Origin: Candidatus Yaniella excrementavium
GTDB taxonomy: Bacteria; Actinomycetota; Actinomycetes; Actinomycetales; Micrococcaceae
Direction: 5' to 3'
DNA length: 64,000 nt
Assembly: GCA_019115865.1 (NCBI GenBank)
Contig: DXCT01000101.1
Location: forward strand, 107,883-171,882
Each line of letters begins with the position of its first letter. Positions within the stretch are counted from its first letter, which is position 1. This document shows, one piece after another, positions 55,578 to 63,757 of this stretch. The position numbers and the translations under genes are program-made. Under the pieces are notes generated by a model. The model worked only from the letters and a program-made list of their open reading frames with translations. It did no database searches and was not told the DNA's origin.

Positions 55578-55600
55578 GAGGTGTGTCAAGGAGAACGCAG

Positions 55601-55783
55601 CTACGCTTGGGCAAGTTCAGAGGATACTTTGACGAGTTCTTTGACCAGGGAACGGGTGATGACCTGTCCACTACTGACAGAGATCCAGTGGTCTTTATCC
55701 AAATAGTGACCGCGGCTGGTTCCGGATAATCCGTCAGCAACCTGACGTGCTACCTGCTGAAGTTCGTTGCCAGTCAGACTCAT
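55601..55783 (-). CDS. Truncated MmcQ/YjbR-like protein (C-terminal half only)
   Basis: 60 aa GHYLDKDHWISVSSGQVITRSLVKELVKVSSEL resembles the C-terminal half of the adjacent gene; ATGA overlap. Confidence 0.6.
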   Translation of the reverse strand: MSLTGNELQQVARQVADGLSGTSRGHYLDKDHWISVSSGQVITRSLVKELVKVSSELAQA

Positions 55784-56172
55784 GGTGACGCCTCCTGGCC
55801 GAAGGTCTGTGGATCAACGGGGCGTTCGTGTTTCGGAAGATTCTTCTCGATTACGAGCAGATACGATTCGGTAACCAGCTCGTCTACGAGGGTCTGATCG
55901 ATGGCTCCGCCTGGCGAGAGCGTGATCCAGTGGCGTTTGTTCATGTGGTAGCCCGGTGAGATCTCCTCATAGGCTTCACGCAAGGCTTGTGCTTCATTCG
56001 GTGGGGACTTCAAAATCACAATCGGTTCGCCGGTCACGTCGCTCAGCAGCATGAAGACTTTGCCGCGAATTTTATAGACTTCATAGTCCGGGCCGAACGG
56101 ATATTCCATTACGGCTTGCGGAAGTTCCTCAGCCCGGTCCCGAGCGTACTGCTGCAGCGTGGTGCCATTCAT
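55780..56172 (-). CDS. MmcQ/YjbR family protein
   Basis: MNGTTLQQYARDRAEELPQAVMEYPFGPDYEVYKIRGKVFMLLSDVTGEPIVILKSPPNEAQALREAYEEISPGYHMNKRHWITL; start 56172. Confidence 0.88.
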   Translation of the reverse strand: MNGTTLQQYARDRAEELPQAVMEYPFGPDYEVYKIRGKVFMLLSDVTGEPIVILKSPPNEAQALREAYEEISPGYHMNKRHWITLSPGGAIDQTLVDELVTESYLLVIEKNLPKHERPVDPQTFGQEASP

Positions 56173-56182
56173 GCATCTCTCC

Positions 56183-57082
56183 TCACTGTGGTTTGAGCTG
56201 CGCGGCAGCTGCTTGCCGATGCTCTGGGTCACCGGTTTGTAACGCGAACAGTCCGTAGGGGACTGGGCTCGCTGCGAAGATCTCCGCGCAGTGCTCGGCC
56301 AAGCGGGGCCAGATTGTGCCGCCGCGTTCAACATATCGTTGTACGGTCGCATCAAAGACCTCTGGTGGTGCGGTGACCTGCTGAAACATGAAGTCCTTGG
56401 CTGGGTCGCCCACAGAAGCTGTCGTCCAATCCAGCACGGCAGTAATGCGTTCATCGAGGATCAGTGTGTGGGCCGCGTAGATCTCACCGTGGGTGACCAC
56501 AGCATGTTCGGGCCAATAGCTATCGTCATGCAACCAACGCTGCCACCGGTCTCGAAGGTTACCAGCGATGTCGAACTCGGCGGCCACCGTTTCGATATCC
56601 CTCTTCCATGATTGTCGAGTTTCATCAGAGGTCCGAAACACCACACCCGTATCCCGCACTTCAGCCGGGTCGATCGCATGGAGTTCCGCCAACAGATCGC
56701 CAAGTGATTCAGCATAGGTCAATGACGCGACATCGAAGTGCCACACCGGTGCACCAGCCCCGTCTAAGGTGAGCCCGGGCTTCCCGGGGAGCAGAGGATA
56801 GGCGATGAGCTCGTCGGTGTGGATCCGCCAATCGGGTACCGCTGCGCTCAAATGTGGTGCCACGGCTTGCAGAAGGCGAGCCTCGGTTTCAGCTCTAGCA
56901 ATCACATCGTGTCGACGGGGGATACGTAACACCCATGCTTCACCGTCGAGCGTTTCGGCGATGGCAACGCGGAAATCCAGGCCTAGCTCGTTTACACTGA
57001 TGGAGGCTTCGTCGAGCGCCAGATTATGTGCTGTCGCCAGCCGACTGATGTGGGGCACTAAGCCATGTTCAGGATTAAACAT
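56183..57082 (-). CDS. Macrolide 2'-phosphotransferase-like / aminoglycoside phosphotransferase-family kinase
   Basis: 299 aa; GEAWVLRIPRR, VVTHGEIYAAHTLILDERITAVLDWTTASVGDPAKDF. Confidence 0.8.
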   Translation of the reverse strand: MFNPEHGLVPHISRLATAHNLALDEASISVNELGLDFRVAIAETLDGEAWVLRIPRRHDVIARAETEARLLQAVAPHLSAAVPDWRIHTDELIAYPLLPGKPGLTLDGAGAPVWHFDVASLTYAESLGDLLAELHAIDPAEVRDTGVVFRTSDETRQSWKRDIETVAAEFDIAGNLRDRWQRWLHDDSYWPEHAVVTHGEIYAAHTLILDERITAVLDWTTASVGDPAKDFMFQQVTAPPEVFDATVQRYVERGGTIWPRLAEHCAEIFAASPVPYGLFALQTGDPEHRQAAAAQLKPQ

Positions 57083-57252
57083 TTTTTACCGCCTCGGTTG
57101 CGCAGCTGCTCATGAAAAAGTTTGGCCCACTTTACACTATGATCGAATCGTACAGCGTGTGTCTTTCAGTACGATGAGATCGTAAAGATCGAGAGGCACC
57201 CACATGTGCCTCTCCAGCTGCGGGGGCCATAACGTCCCCTCACTGTGTGGAT

Positions 57253-58374
57253 CTATGACTGCTCGCGCACCGCATTGCTCAGAGTCGTGACGACTGTCTG
57301 GATATCGTTTTGGCTGGTTTGTCGCCCGATGGATAGGCGCAACGCACCGAGGGCAACATTGGATTCGATGCCCATCTCTAGCAGAGTCTCAGCGGGGGTA
57401 TGAACACCGGAATGGCAAGCGCTACCGGTCGACGCTGAGACATCTTCGATGGTGTCGAGTAGGTCGCTGCCGATCCGGTCGGGGAGTGCCACCATGAGCG
57501 TATTTGGTAAGCAATGCTCAGCGGGGCTGATGCGTACGACCTCAGGAATGGTTGACTTCAGCTGGTCCCAGAGCATTTCGGTCAGGCGCTTTTGTCGTTC
57601 GGCTTCGGCGGTCAGTGTGTTCCCGGCAAGCTCGGCGGCAACACCGAGACCCACAATATTGGCAACGTTTTCAGTGCCGGGGCGCAGGCCACATTCTTGT
57701 CCTGCGCCCAAAAGCACGGGAGCGATGAGTGTTCCCCGACGAACATATAGTGCGCCGATGCCCTTGGGCGCATAGAGCTTATGCCCGGCAATGCTGAGGA
57801 AATCGACGTGCAAATCATTGACAGAGACCGGAATTTTTCCAACGGCCTGAGCGCCGTCGGTATGGACGACGCCGCCGGCAGAGCGGACCTGTTGGGCGAA
57901 TTGGGCGACCGGCTGGATGGTACCCACTTCATTTTGCGCCAGAATGATTGTGCCCAAACCCAACGGACCAGACGGCACGGCCTTGGGGTCGATCCGACCG
58001 TGTGAATCGACGCCCAAACGGTGTATTGTCCATCCCCGTTGCTCGAGGAGGCTGATTGGTTCAACGGTTGCTGGATGCTCGACCACAGAGGTAACGGCGC
58101 TGTGTTGGGCAGCAACGCGTGCTGTTCCGCGGATCGCGAGGTTATTTGCTTCGGTGCCGCCGGAAGTAAAGGTGATTTCATCCGGATGCGCATCAATGAG
58201 GGCGGCAACGTGTTCCCGAGCCTGTTGCACCGCTTGCCGTGCGTGCCGTCCCTGCGGCGTTGCGCTTGAAGGATTGCCAAAGTGTTCGGTTAGATAGGGC
58301 CACATCGCCTCGGCGACTTCTGGCGCTACCGGGGTGGTGCCGTTGTGATCGAGATAGACCGGGTGTGCTGTCAT
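57253..58374 (-). CDS. Cysteine desulfurase (NifS/IscS family)
   Basis: 373 aa; VYLDHNGTTPVAPEV, SIAGHKLYAPKGIGALYV (PLP Lys), ASTGSACHSGVHTPAETLL (catalytic Cys). Confidence 0.95.
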   Translation of the reverse strand: MTAHPVYLDHNGTTPVAPEVAEAMWPYLTEHFGNPSSATPQGRHARQAVQQAREHVAALIDAHPDEITFTSGGTEANNLAIRGTARVAAQHSAVTSVVEHPATVEPISLLEQRGWTIHRLGVDSHGRIDPKAVPSGPLGLGTIILAQNEVGTIQPVAQFAQQVRSAGGVVHTDGAQAVGKIPVSVNDLHVDFLSIAGHKLYAPKGIGALYVRRGTLIAPVLLGAGQECGLRPGTENVANIVGLGVAAELAGNTLTAEAERQKRLTEMLWDQLKSTIPEVVRISPAEHCLPNTLMVALPDRIGSDLLDTIEDVSASTGSACHSGVHTPAETLLEMGIESNVALGALRLSIGRQTSQNDIQTVVTTLSNAVREQS

Positions 58375-58406
58375 ATGTTTCTACTGTTCCTGAACAACTG
58401 CGGTGG

Positions 58407-58784
58407 TTACGACAGATCGAGTACGTCACGAAGTTGCGCGAATGCCTCGGGGACGATGCTGTAGTGTGCCCACTTGCCACGCTGTTCGCGAGTCACCAGG
58501 CCGGCGTCCACCAATTTTTTCATATGATGGCTCACAGTCGGCTGGGTAATCCCGAGTTCCTCGGTGAGATCGCAAGCGCATACATCGTCGCAACCTTGCG
58601 CGGCGACATGCGATAACAGCTGGAGGCGGGTTGGGTCTGCTAATGCTTTGAACATGTCCGCGGTCCGTTCGGCTTGGTCCGCATCATTTGGAAAGTTCGC
58701 CAGGGAACAGCACGGTTGCCGTGGGGCGAAAGATGGGTTCGAGGGTTTGGCGGCAGTCTTCATACCTACATCATACATTGACAT
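58407..58784 (-). CDS. arsR: ArsR family metalloregulator
   Basis: MFKALADPTRLQLLSHVAAQGCDDVCACDLTEELGITQPTVSHHMKKLVDAGLV; start could be the Met at 58763. Confidence 0.92.
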   Translation of the reverse strand: MSMYDVGMKTAAKPSNPSFAPRQPCCSLANFPNDADQAERTADMFKALADPTRLQLLSHVAAQGCDDVCACDLTEELGITQPTVSHHMKKLVDAGLVTREQRGKWAHYSIVPEAFAQLRDVLDLS

Positions 58785-58807
58785 CTATCTATGTGTCCGG
58801 ATAGTCT
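58778..58807 (+). promoter_or_regulatory. Candidate acr3-operon promoter
   Basis: TTGACA (58778-58783) - 18 bp - TAGTCT (58802-58807) in the arsR/acr3 divergent region. Confidence 0.4.
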
Positions 58808-58855
58808 CAACTTTGTCGAATAGACGAATATCAATGTAAGGGATCTCGAATCATC

Positions 58856-60001
58856 ATGGGCGCTGCCATAGACAACTCTGCGGAGACTGGTTCGCCGGTC
58901 ATGCAGGAAATGTCCTTCTTGGATCGATGGTTGGCCGTGTGGATTATCTTAGCGATGGGGCTAGGGCTGGCTCTTGGTCGGTTCGTGCCCGGGCTGAATG
59001 CGGTATTGGATTCCATGACCGTCGGTGGGATCTCTATACCGATTGCCATCGGTCTGTTGGTGATGATGTATCCAGTCTTAGCCAAGGTCCGGTACAACGA
59101 AACCCACCGGGTCACCGGAGACCGAAAACTCCTCATCCTATCGCTGGTGCTCAACTGGGTGCTCGGACCATTGTTCATGTTCGTTCTGGCTTGGGTCTTT
59201 CTGGCAGATCTTCCCGAGTATCGCACCGGACTCATCATTGTGGGTCTAGCCCGGTGCATCGCCATGGTGTTTATCTGGAACGATATGGCATGTGGAGACC
59301 GGGAAGCTGCCGCAGTGCTGGTGGCCATCAACTCGGTATTCCAAGTCGTGGCATACGGAGCGCTGGGATGGTTCTATCTGCAAGCCCTGCCGTCGTGGCT
59401 CGGTTTAGCGACGACGTCAGCGCAATTCTCCGTCTGGGCGATCGTTGCATCGGTAGTAGTATTCCTCGGTATCCCATTGCTGGCAGGATTCCTCACGCGC
59501 ACCTTCGGCGAGAGGGCTAAAGGACGGGACTGGTACGAAAATGCTTTCCTGCCCAAAATCGGACCCTGGTCGCTCTACGGACTGCTCTTCACGATCGTGT
59601 TGCTCTTTGCTTTCCAAGGCGACGCAATTCTCTCCCAGCCGTTGGACGTCGCCCGGATGGCCGTGCCACTCCTGTTGTATTTCGTGCTGATGTTCCTAGT
59701 CAGTTTCCTCGCCTCGAAAATGCTCGGTCTCAACTATGCTAAGTCGACCTCGGTGGCCTTCACCGCATCGGGCAATAACTTTGAGTTGGCCATCGCGGTA
59801 GCCATCGGCACTTTTGGTGTCACCTCCGGCCAAGCGCTCGCAGGCGTCGTCGGCCCCCTCATTGAAGTGCCAGTGCTGGTGGCTTTGGTCTATGTTGCCG
59901 TATGGCTTGGTCGAAAACTCTTCCCAAACGATCCCACGGTCCCGGTATCTCGCAAGGCAGCCACGACTGCACCCAGTGTGGCGACCATGACTGGAGTCTG
60001 A
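58856..60001 (+). CDS. ACR3 family arsenite efflux transporter
   Basis: 381 aa multi-TM; LVGLARCIAMVFIWNDMACGDREAAAVLVAINSVFQ, FTASGNNFELAIAVAIGTFG. Confidence 0.95.
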   Translation: MGAAIDNSAETGSPVMQEMSFLDRWLAVWIILAMGLGLALGRFVPGLNAVLDSMTVGGISIPIAIGLLVMMYPVLAKVRYNETHRVTGDRKLLILSLVLNWVLGPLFMFVLAWVFLADLPEYRTGLIIVGLARCIAMVFIWNDMACGDREAAAVLVAINSVFQVVAYGALGWFYLQALPSWLGLATTSAQFSVWAIVASVVVFLGIPLLAGFLTRTFGERAKGRDWYENAFLPKIGPWSLYGLLFTIVLLFAFQGDAILSQPLDVARMAVPLLLYFVLMFLVSFLASKMLGLNYAKSTSVAFTASGNNFELAIAVAIGTFGVTSGQALAGVVGPLIEVPVLVALVYVAVWLGRKLFPNDPTVPVSRKAATTAPSVATMTGV

Positions 60002-60004
60002 ACT

Positions 60005-60436
60005 ATGACCACCGCGAACAACACTCCCAGCGTGCTTTTTGTCTGCGTGCATAACGCCGGGCGCTCCCAGATGGCTGCGGGATTCTTGCAAGAACTTGGT
60101 CAGGGTCGTATTGAAGTGCGTTCCGCGGGTTCCGAACCAGCCGATCAGCTCAATGCCGTGGCCGTGCAAGCCATGGCTGAAGAAGACATCGACATCACCG
60201 CGGCTCTCCCCAATATCCTTACCACAGATGCGGTACAAGATTCCGATGTCGTGATCACCATGGGCTGCGGCGACGTTTGTCCCATCTTTCCTGGCAAGCG
60301 ATACGAAGACTGGGAGCTGGCGGATCCCGCAGGACAGGACCTTGAAACGGTTCGGCGTATTCGTGACGACATCAAAACCCGAGTCCAATACCTGGTGGCA
60401 GAGCTACTAGCGCCTACCGATTCCACACAGAACTAA
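60005..60436 (+). CDS. arsC: Arsenate reductase (LMW protein tyrosine phosphatase family)
   Basis: 143 aa; VLFVCVHNAGRSQMAAGF, MGCGDVCPIFPGKRYEDWELADPAGQ. Confidence 0.94.
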   Translation: MTTANNTPSVLFVCVHNAGRSQMAAGFLQELGQGRIEVRSAGSEPADQLNAVAVQAMAEEDIDITAALPNILTTDAVQDSDVVITMGCGDVCPIFPGKRYEDWELADPAGQDLETVRRIRDDIKTRVQYLVAELLAPTDSTQN

Positions 60437-60477
60437 TCATCCCAGCACTCGCGTTTTTGTGCCCTTGAGGAGGCTTC

Positions 60478-61869
60478 ATGCTTGACGCCCCTTGCTGTAC
60501 TACCCAGCCCGGCAACGAATTGCCGGTGATCATTCTTGGCGCGGGTCCGGTCGGACTGGCCGCCGCAGCACACCTGACAGAACAAGACATCACCTCGGTT
60601 GTCCTGGAAGCAGGATCGTCCGTGGGCGCGTCCATCGCTCAGTGGGGTCATACGAGACTGTTCTCACCGTGGCAATATAATATCGACGACGCCGCCCGGC
60701 GTCTGCTGGAGCGTGCCGAATGGAGCGCACCGGATCCTGATGTGCTTCCGACCGGCAACGAATTGATCCAACAATATTTGGAACCTCTGGCGGCAGCGCT
60801 CGGGGACACCGTGCACACCGGAATGCGGGTCACCGCAGTATCCCGTGAGGGCATCGACAAGACGCGCAGCTACGGCCGAGAAGATACCCCGTTTATTGTT
60901 CGGGTCGTACATCCCGATGGTGACTTTGAAGATCTGCGTGCACGCAGTGTCATCGACGCCTCCGGAACATGGAATCAACCAAACCCCTTGGGCCAAGCTG
61001 GCCTGCCCGCACCAGGGGAGACCGAAGCCAGATCACACGGATTCATCTCCGCGCCGTTGCCAGACGTTGGCGGTATTGACCGCGAGCGCTTCGCCGGTCG
61101 GCACGTGTTAGTGGTTGGCTCGGGACACTCCGCTGCCAACAGTTTGCTAGATTTGGCAGAGCTTACCCACCATGCTCCGGGCACTCGCATCAGCTGGGCC
61201 GTTCGCGGTGCAGATGTCACCGCCGTTTATGGGGGCGAAGGCAATGATGAATTAGCCGCCCGGGGCACCCTGGGTTCCCGCCTCCGCGAACTCGTTGAAG
61301 CCGGACACATCTCCGTCCACACGTCATTCGTGATTGACTCATTCGACGTTTCCGATGACGCACTGACGGTTCGCGCTGTCTCATCGGTCGAACCACATCA
61401 ACTGAACGTTGATGTACTCGTTCCGGCCACCGGATTCCGACCCGACTTGAATATGCTGTCTGAGCTTCGTTTAGACATGGATCCAGCAGTGGAAGCCCCA
61501 CGCGACCTGGGTCCGTTGATCGATCCAGAGTTCCACTCCTGCGGCTCGGTAGAACCCCACGGTGAACGCATCCTTGCCCACCCAGAAACCGGGTTTTATA
61601 TCGTAGGAATGAAGAGCTACGGACGTGCACCAACCTTCCTAATGGCCACCGGGTACGAACAGGTTCGTTCAATAGCCGCAGCACTGGCCGGGGATCGAGA
61701 AGCAGCAGATGATCTGAAACTCCAACTACCAACGACTGGGGTCTGCACAACAGATCCGGGGAATGCTGCATCGAACGGAGTGTCAGAATCATCAACTGAT
61801 GATGGATGCTGCGCTCCAGTCGCTAATCAACCGATCCTCATAGGTGCTCGAGCGTCTGCGTGCTGCTAA
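60478..61869 (+). CDS. FAD-dependent monooxygenase/oxidoreductase (ArsO-like)
   Basis: 463 aa; VIILGAGPVGLAAAAHL, HVLVVGSGHSAANSLLDLA; CC near the N-terminus, CC-containing tail. Confidence 0.88.
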   Translation: MLDAPCCTTQPGNELPVIILGAGPVGLAAAAHLTEQDITSVVLEAGSSVGASIAQWGHTRLFSPWQYNIDDAARRLLERAEWSAPDPDVLPTGNELIQQYLEPLAAALGDTVHTGMRVTAVSREGIDKTRSYGREDTPFIVRVVHPDGDFEDLRARSVIDASGTWNQPNPLGQAGLPAPGETEARSHGFISAPLPDVGGIDRERFAGRHVLVVGSGHSAANSLLDLAELTHHAPGTRISWAVRGADVTAVYGGEGNDELAARGTLGSRLRELVEAGHISVHTSFVIDSFDVSDDALTVRAVSSVEPHQLNVDVLVPATGFRPDLNMLSELRLDMDPAVEAPRDLGPLIDPEFHSCGSVEPHGERILAHPETGFYIVGMKSYGRAPTFLMATGYEQVRSIAAALAGDREAADDLKLQLPTTGVCTTDPGNAASNGVSESSTDDGCCAPVANQPILIGARASACC

Positions 61870-61958
61870 CCTTCGGCGCATCAGCTGGCCCCACACGTCT
61901 CACGAGCGGCGAAAGCAGGACCTGTCGGGTACCTCCTTGGTGCCAATAGTCTTGTGAC

Positions 61959-63191
61959 ATGACGCATTCAGCACCACGAGAACACGACCAAATGCAGCGC
62001 TTGCGCTCGCAATACGGCAGCGGTCCGGTGCAACTCAAAGTCTTAGCCGGACGGAAGGTTGCACTCTTGGTGGACCCCGCGGATGTCCACCGGGCGCTCA
62101 ATGAGACCCCTGACTCATTTAGCTCAGCCTCGTTGGAAAAACGTGGCGCATTGAACCACTTTCAGCCGGGTGGGGCCTTGGTGTCCTCGGTCAAGGAGCG
62201 AAAGAAACGTCGTCCCTTCAATGAAGCAGCGTTGCAGACGGGCCGCACCGTGCACTCACATGCTGACGCGATGACCAGTGCCGTCCGTGAAGAAGTCGAT
62301 GCCCTACGCGGTCATATTGAGTTCAACGGCGCTGTGGACTGGGATGCGTTCAGCCTCATGTGGTGGCGCATCGTCCGAAGGATCGTGCTGGGGGACTCGG
62401 CTCGCAACGATCAACAAATCACCGAGGACCTCAACCAGCTGCGTGAACGTGGGAACCTGGCATATCTGGTACCGAAAAACCGCAGCCGCCGAAAACGGTT
62501 CACCAAGAGCTTGCGCCACTATCTCGAGTTAGCAGAACCGGGTAGCTTGGCTGCTATGGCGGCCGACATTCCAGCCTCCAAAGGCACGATGCCCGAACAG
62601 CAGATCCCGCAGTGGATGTTTGCCTTCGATGCCGCATCATGGGCCACGTTCCGCGCGGTGAGTTTATTGTCGGCTGATCCCGAGACCACCCAGCTTGCCC
62701 GCGAAGAACTCGATCAGGCGCCAGATTTGCCGACCCTCCGCGCCGTCGTTCTAGAATCGTTGCGGCTGTGGCCAACCACACCGTTGATTTTGCGCGAGAC
62801 CACCGAAGAAACCCAATGGCGCAACGGCACATTGGACAAGGGAACATCAATCTTGATCTTCGCGCCGTTCTTCCATCGCGACGACGAAACCCTGGCCGAT
62901 GCCCACCGTTTTGCCCCGGAACTGTGGTTAGAAGATCGCAACGAGAACGACTGGCCGCTGGTGCCCTTTAGCGGCGGGCCCGGTATGTGTCCGGGCCGCA
63001 ACGTGGTGTTATTAACCGCATCGATGGTGCTGGGCGAACTCCTTCGTAACCATGACTTCACCGCTGAGAAGACTGCGGCAGAACCACTTGATGTAGAGCA
63101 ACTGCCTGGGACCTTGAGCCCATTCTCGTCGCGATTCATCACGAAATCTCGAAACGGTCGAGGCGCTCCAAAATGCCGGGACCAGTCATGA
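61959..63191 (+). CDS. Cytochrome P450
   Basis: 410 aa; ESLR (ExxR), heme loop VPFSGGPGMCPGRNVV. Confidence 0.93.
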   Translation: MTHSAPREHDQMQRLRSQYGSGPVQLKVLAGRKVALLVDPADVHRALNETPDSFSSASLEKRGALNHFQPGGALVSSVKERKKRRPFNEAALQTGRTVHSHADAMTSAVREEVDALRGHIEFNGAVDWDAFSLMWWRIVRRIVLGDSARNDQQITEDLNQLRERGNLAYLVPKNRSRRKRFTKSLRHYLELAEPGSLAAMAADIPASKGTMPEQQIPQWMFAFDAASWATFRAVSLLSADPETTQLAREELDQAPDLPTLRAVVLESLRLWPTTPLILRETTEETQWRNGTLDKGTSILIFAPFFHRDDETLADAHRFAPELWLEDRNENDWPLVPFSGGPGMCPGRNVVLLTASMVLGELLRNHDFTAEKTAAEPLDVEQLPGTLSPFSSRFITKSRNGRGAPKCRDQS

Positions 63192-63526
63192 CTGCGGTCG
63201 CCGCGTTCTTGGCCGTTCTTGGCGTCATCGCCGTCATGTATTCCCAAGACATCGATTTCTCCGCTCTGATCGGTGCATTGATCCTCGTTTTCTTGGCTGC
63301 TGTAGTCCTCGGAATCGTCATCCGGTTCATTCGAGCGACCCCAGGAAATAGGATTCGTGAAGCTTTCGGCCCAATTATGGGGGCAGGGGATAGCTACCAG
63401 TCTCTGCTGATGGGACGGCCGACCGTGGATGAGTCGTCAGCTGAAGCTCAAAGAATGCAACGTGCAAATGAAGCGATCGATGGGGCGAAGGAAGATCGGT
63501 GGTGGCCCCTCGACAAACCTCGATGA
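63173..63526 (+). CDS. Small hypothetical membrane protein
   Basis: 117 aa, two TM segments; overlaps P450 3' end by 19 nt. Confidence 0.65.
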   Translation: MPGPVMTAVAAFLAVLGVIAVMYSQDIDFSALIGALILVFLAAVVLGIVIRFIRATPGNRIREAFGPIMGAGDSYQSLLMGRPTVDESSAEAQRMQRANEAIDGAKEDRWWPLDKPR

Positions 63527-63533
63527 CGTTGGT

Positions 63534-63745
63534 GTTAGCTGTCGTAGCGTGCCACGAGACGGCCAGTGACTCCGCCTTTGGCCAGCCGATCGATCACGTC
63601 GAGATCTTCACCGGCCAGTTCACTGACATCTTTCACGACGCGGGAAACACCGCTTTGTTTGGCCGATTCCCAATCGTCGACGGTGTGAAAGATCTCGGCT
63701 ACGAATTTGTTCCCGTGACCGAACTGGAATAACCGGCCGGGCCTT
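63534..63745. pseudogene. Possible degenerate gene fragment (strand ambiguous)
   Basis: Plus frame reads ...IFHDAGNTALFGRFPIVDGVKDLGYEFVPVTELE*; minus frame reads ...SRVVKDVSELAGEDLDVIDRLAKGGVTGRLVARYDS* without a good start. Both look protein-like and are exactly in-register antisense. Confidence 0.3.
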
Positions 63746-63757
63746 TATACTGGCGCC

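Noticed and set aside
61217-61795. 192-aa minus-strand ORF in the ArsO-like gene
   Set aside because: Antisense shadow of a gene with clear dinucleotide-binding motifs.
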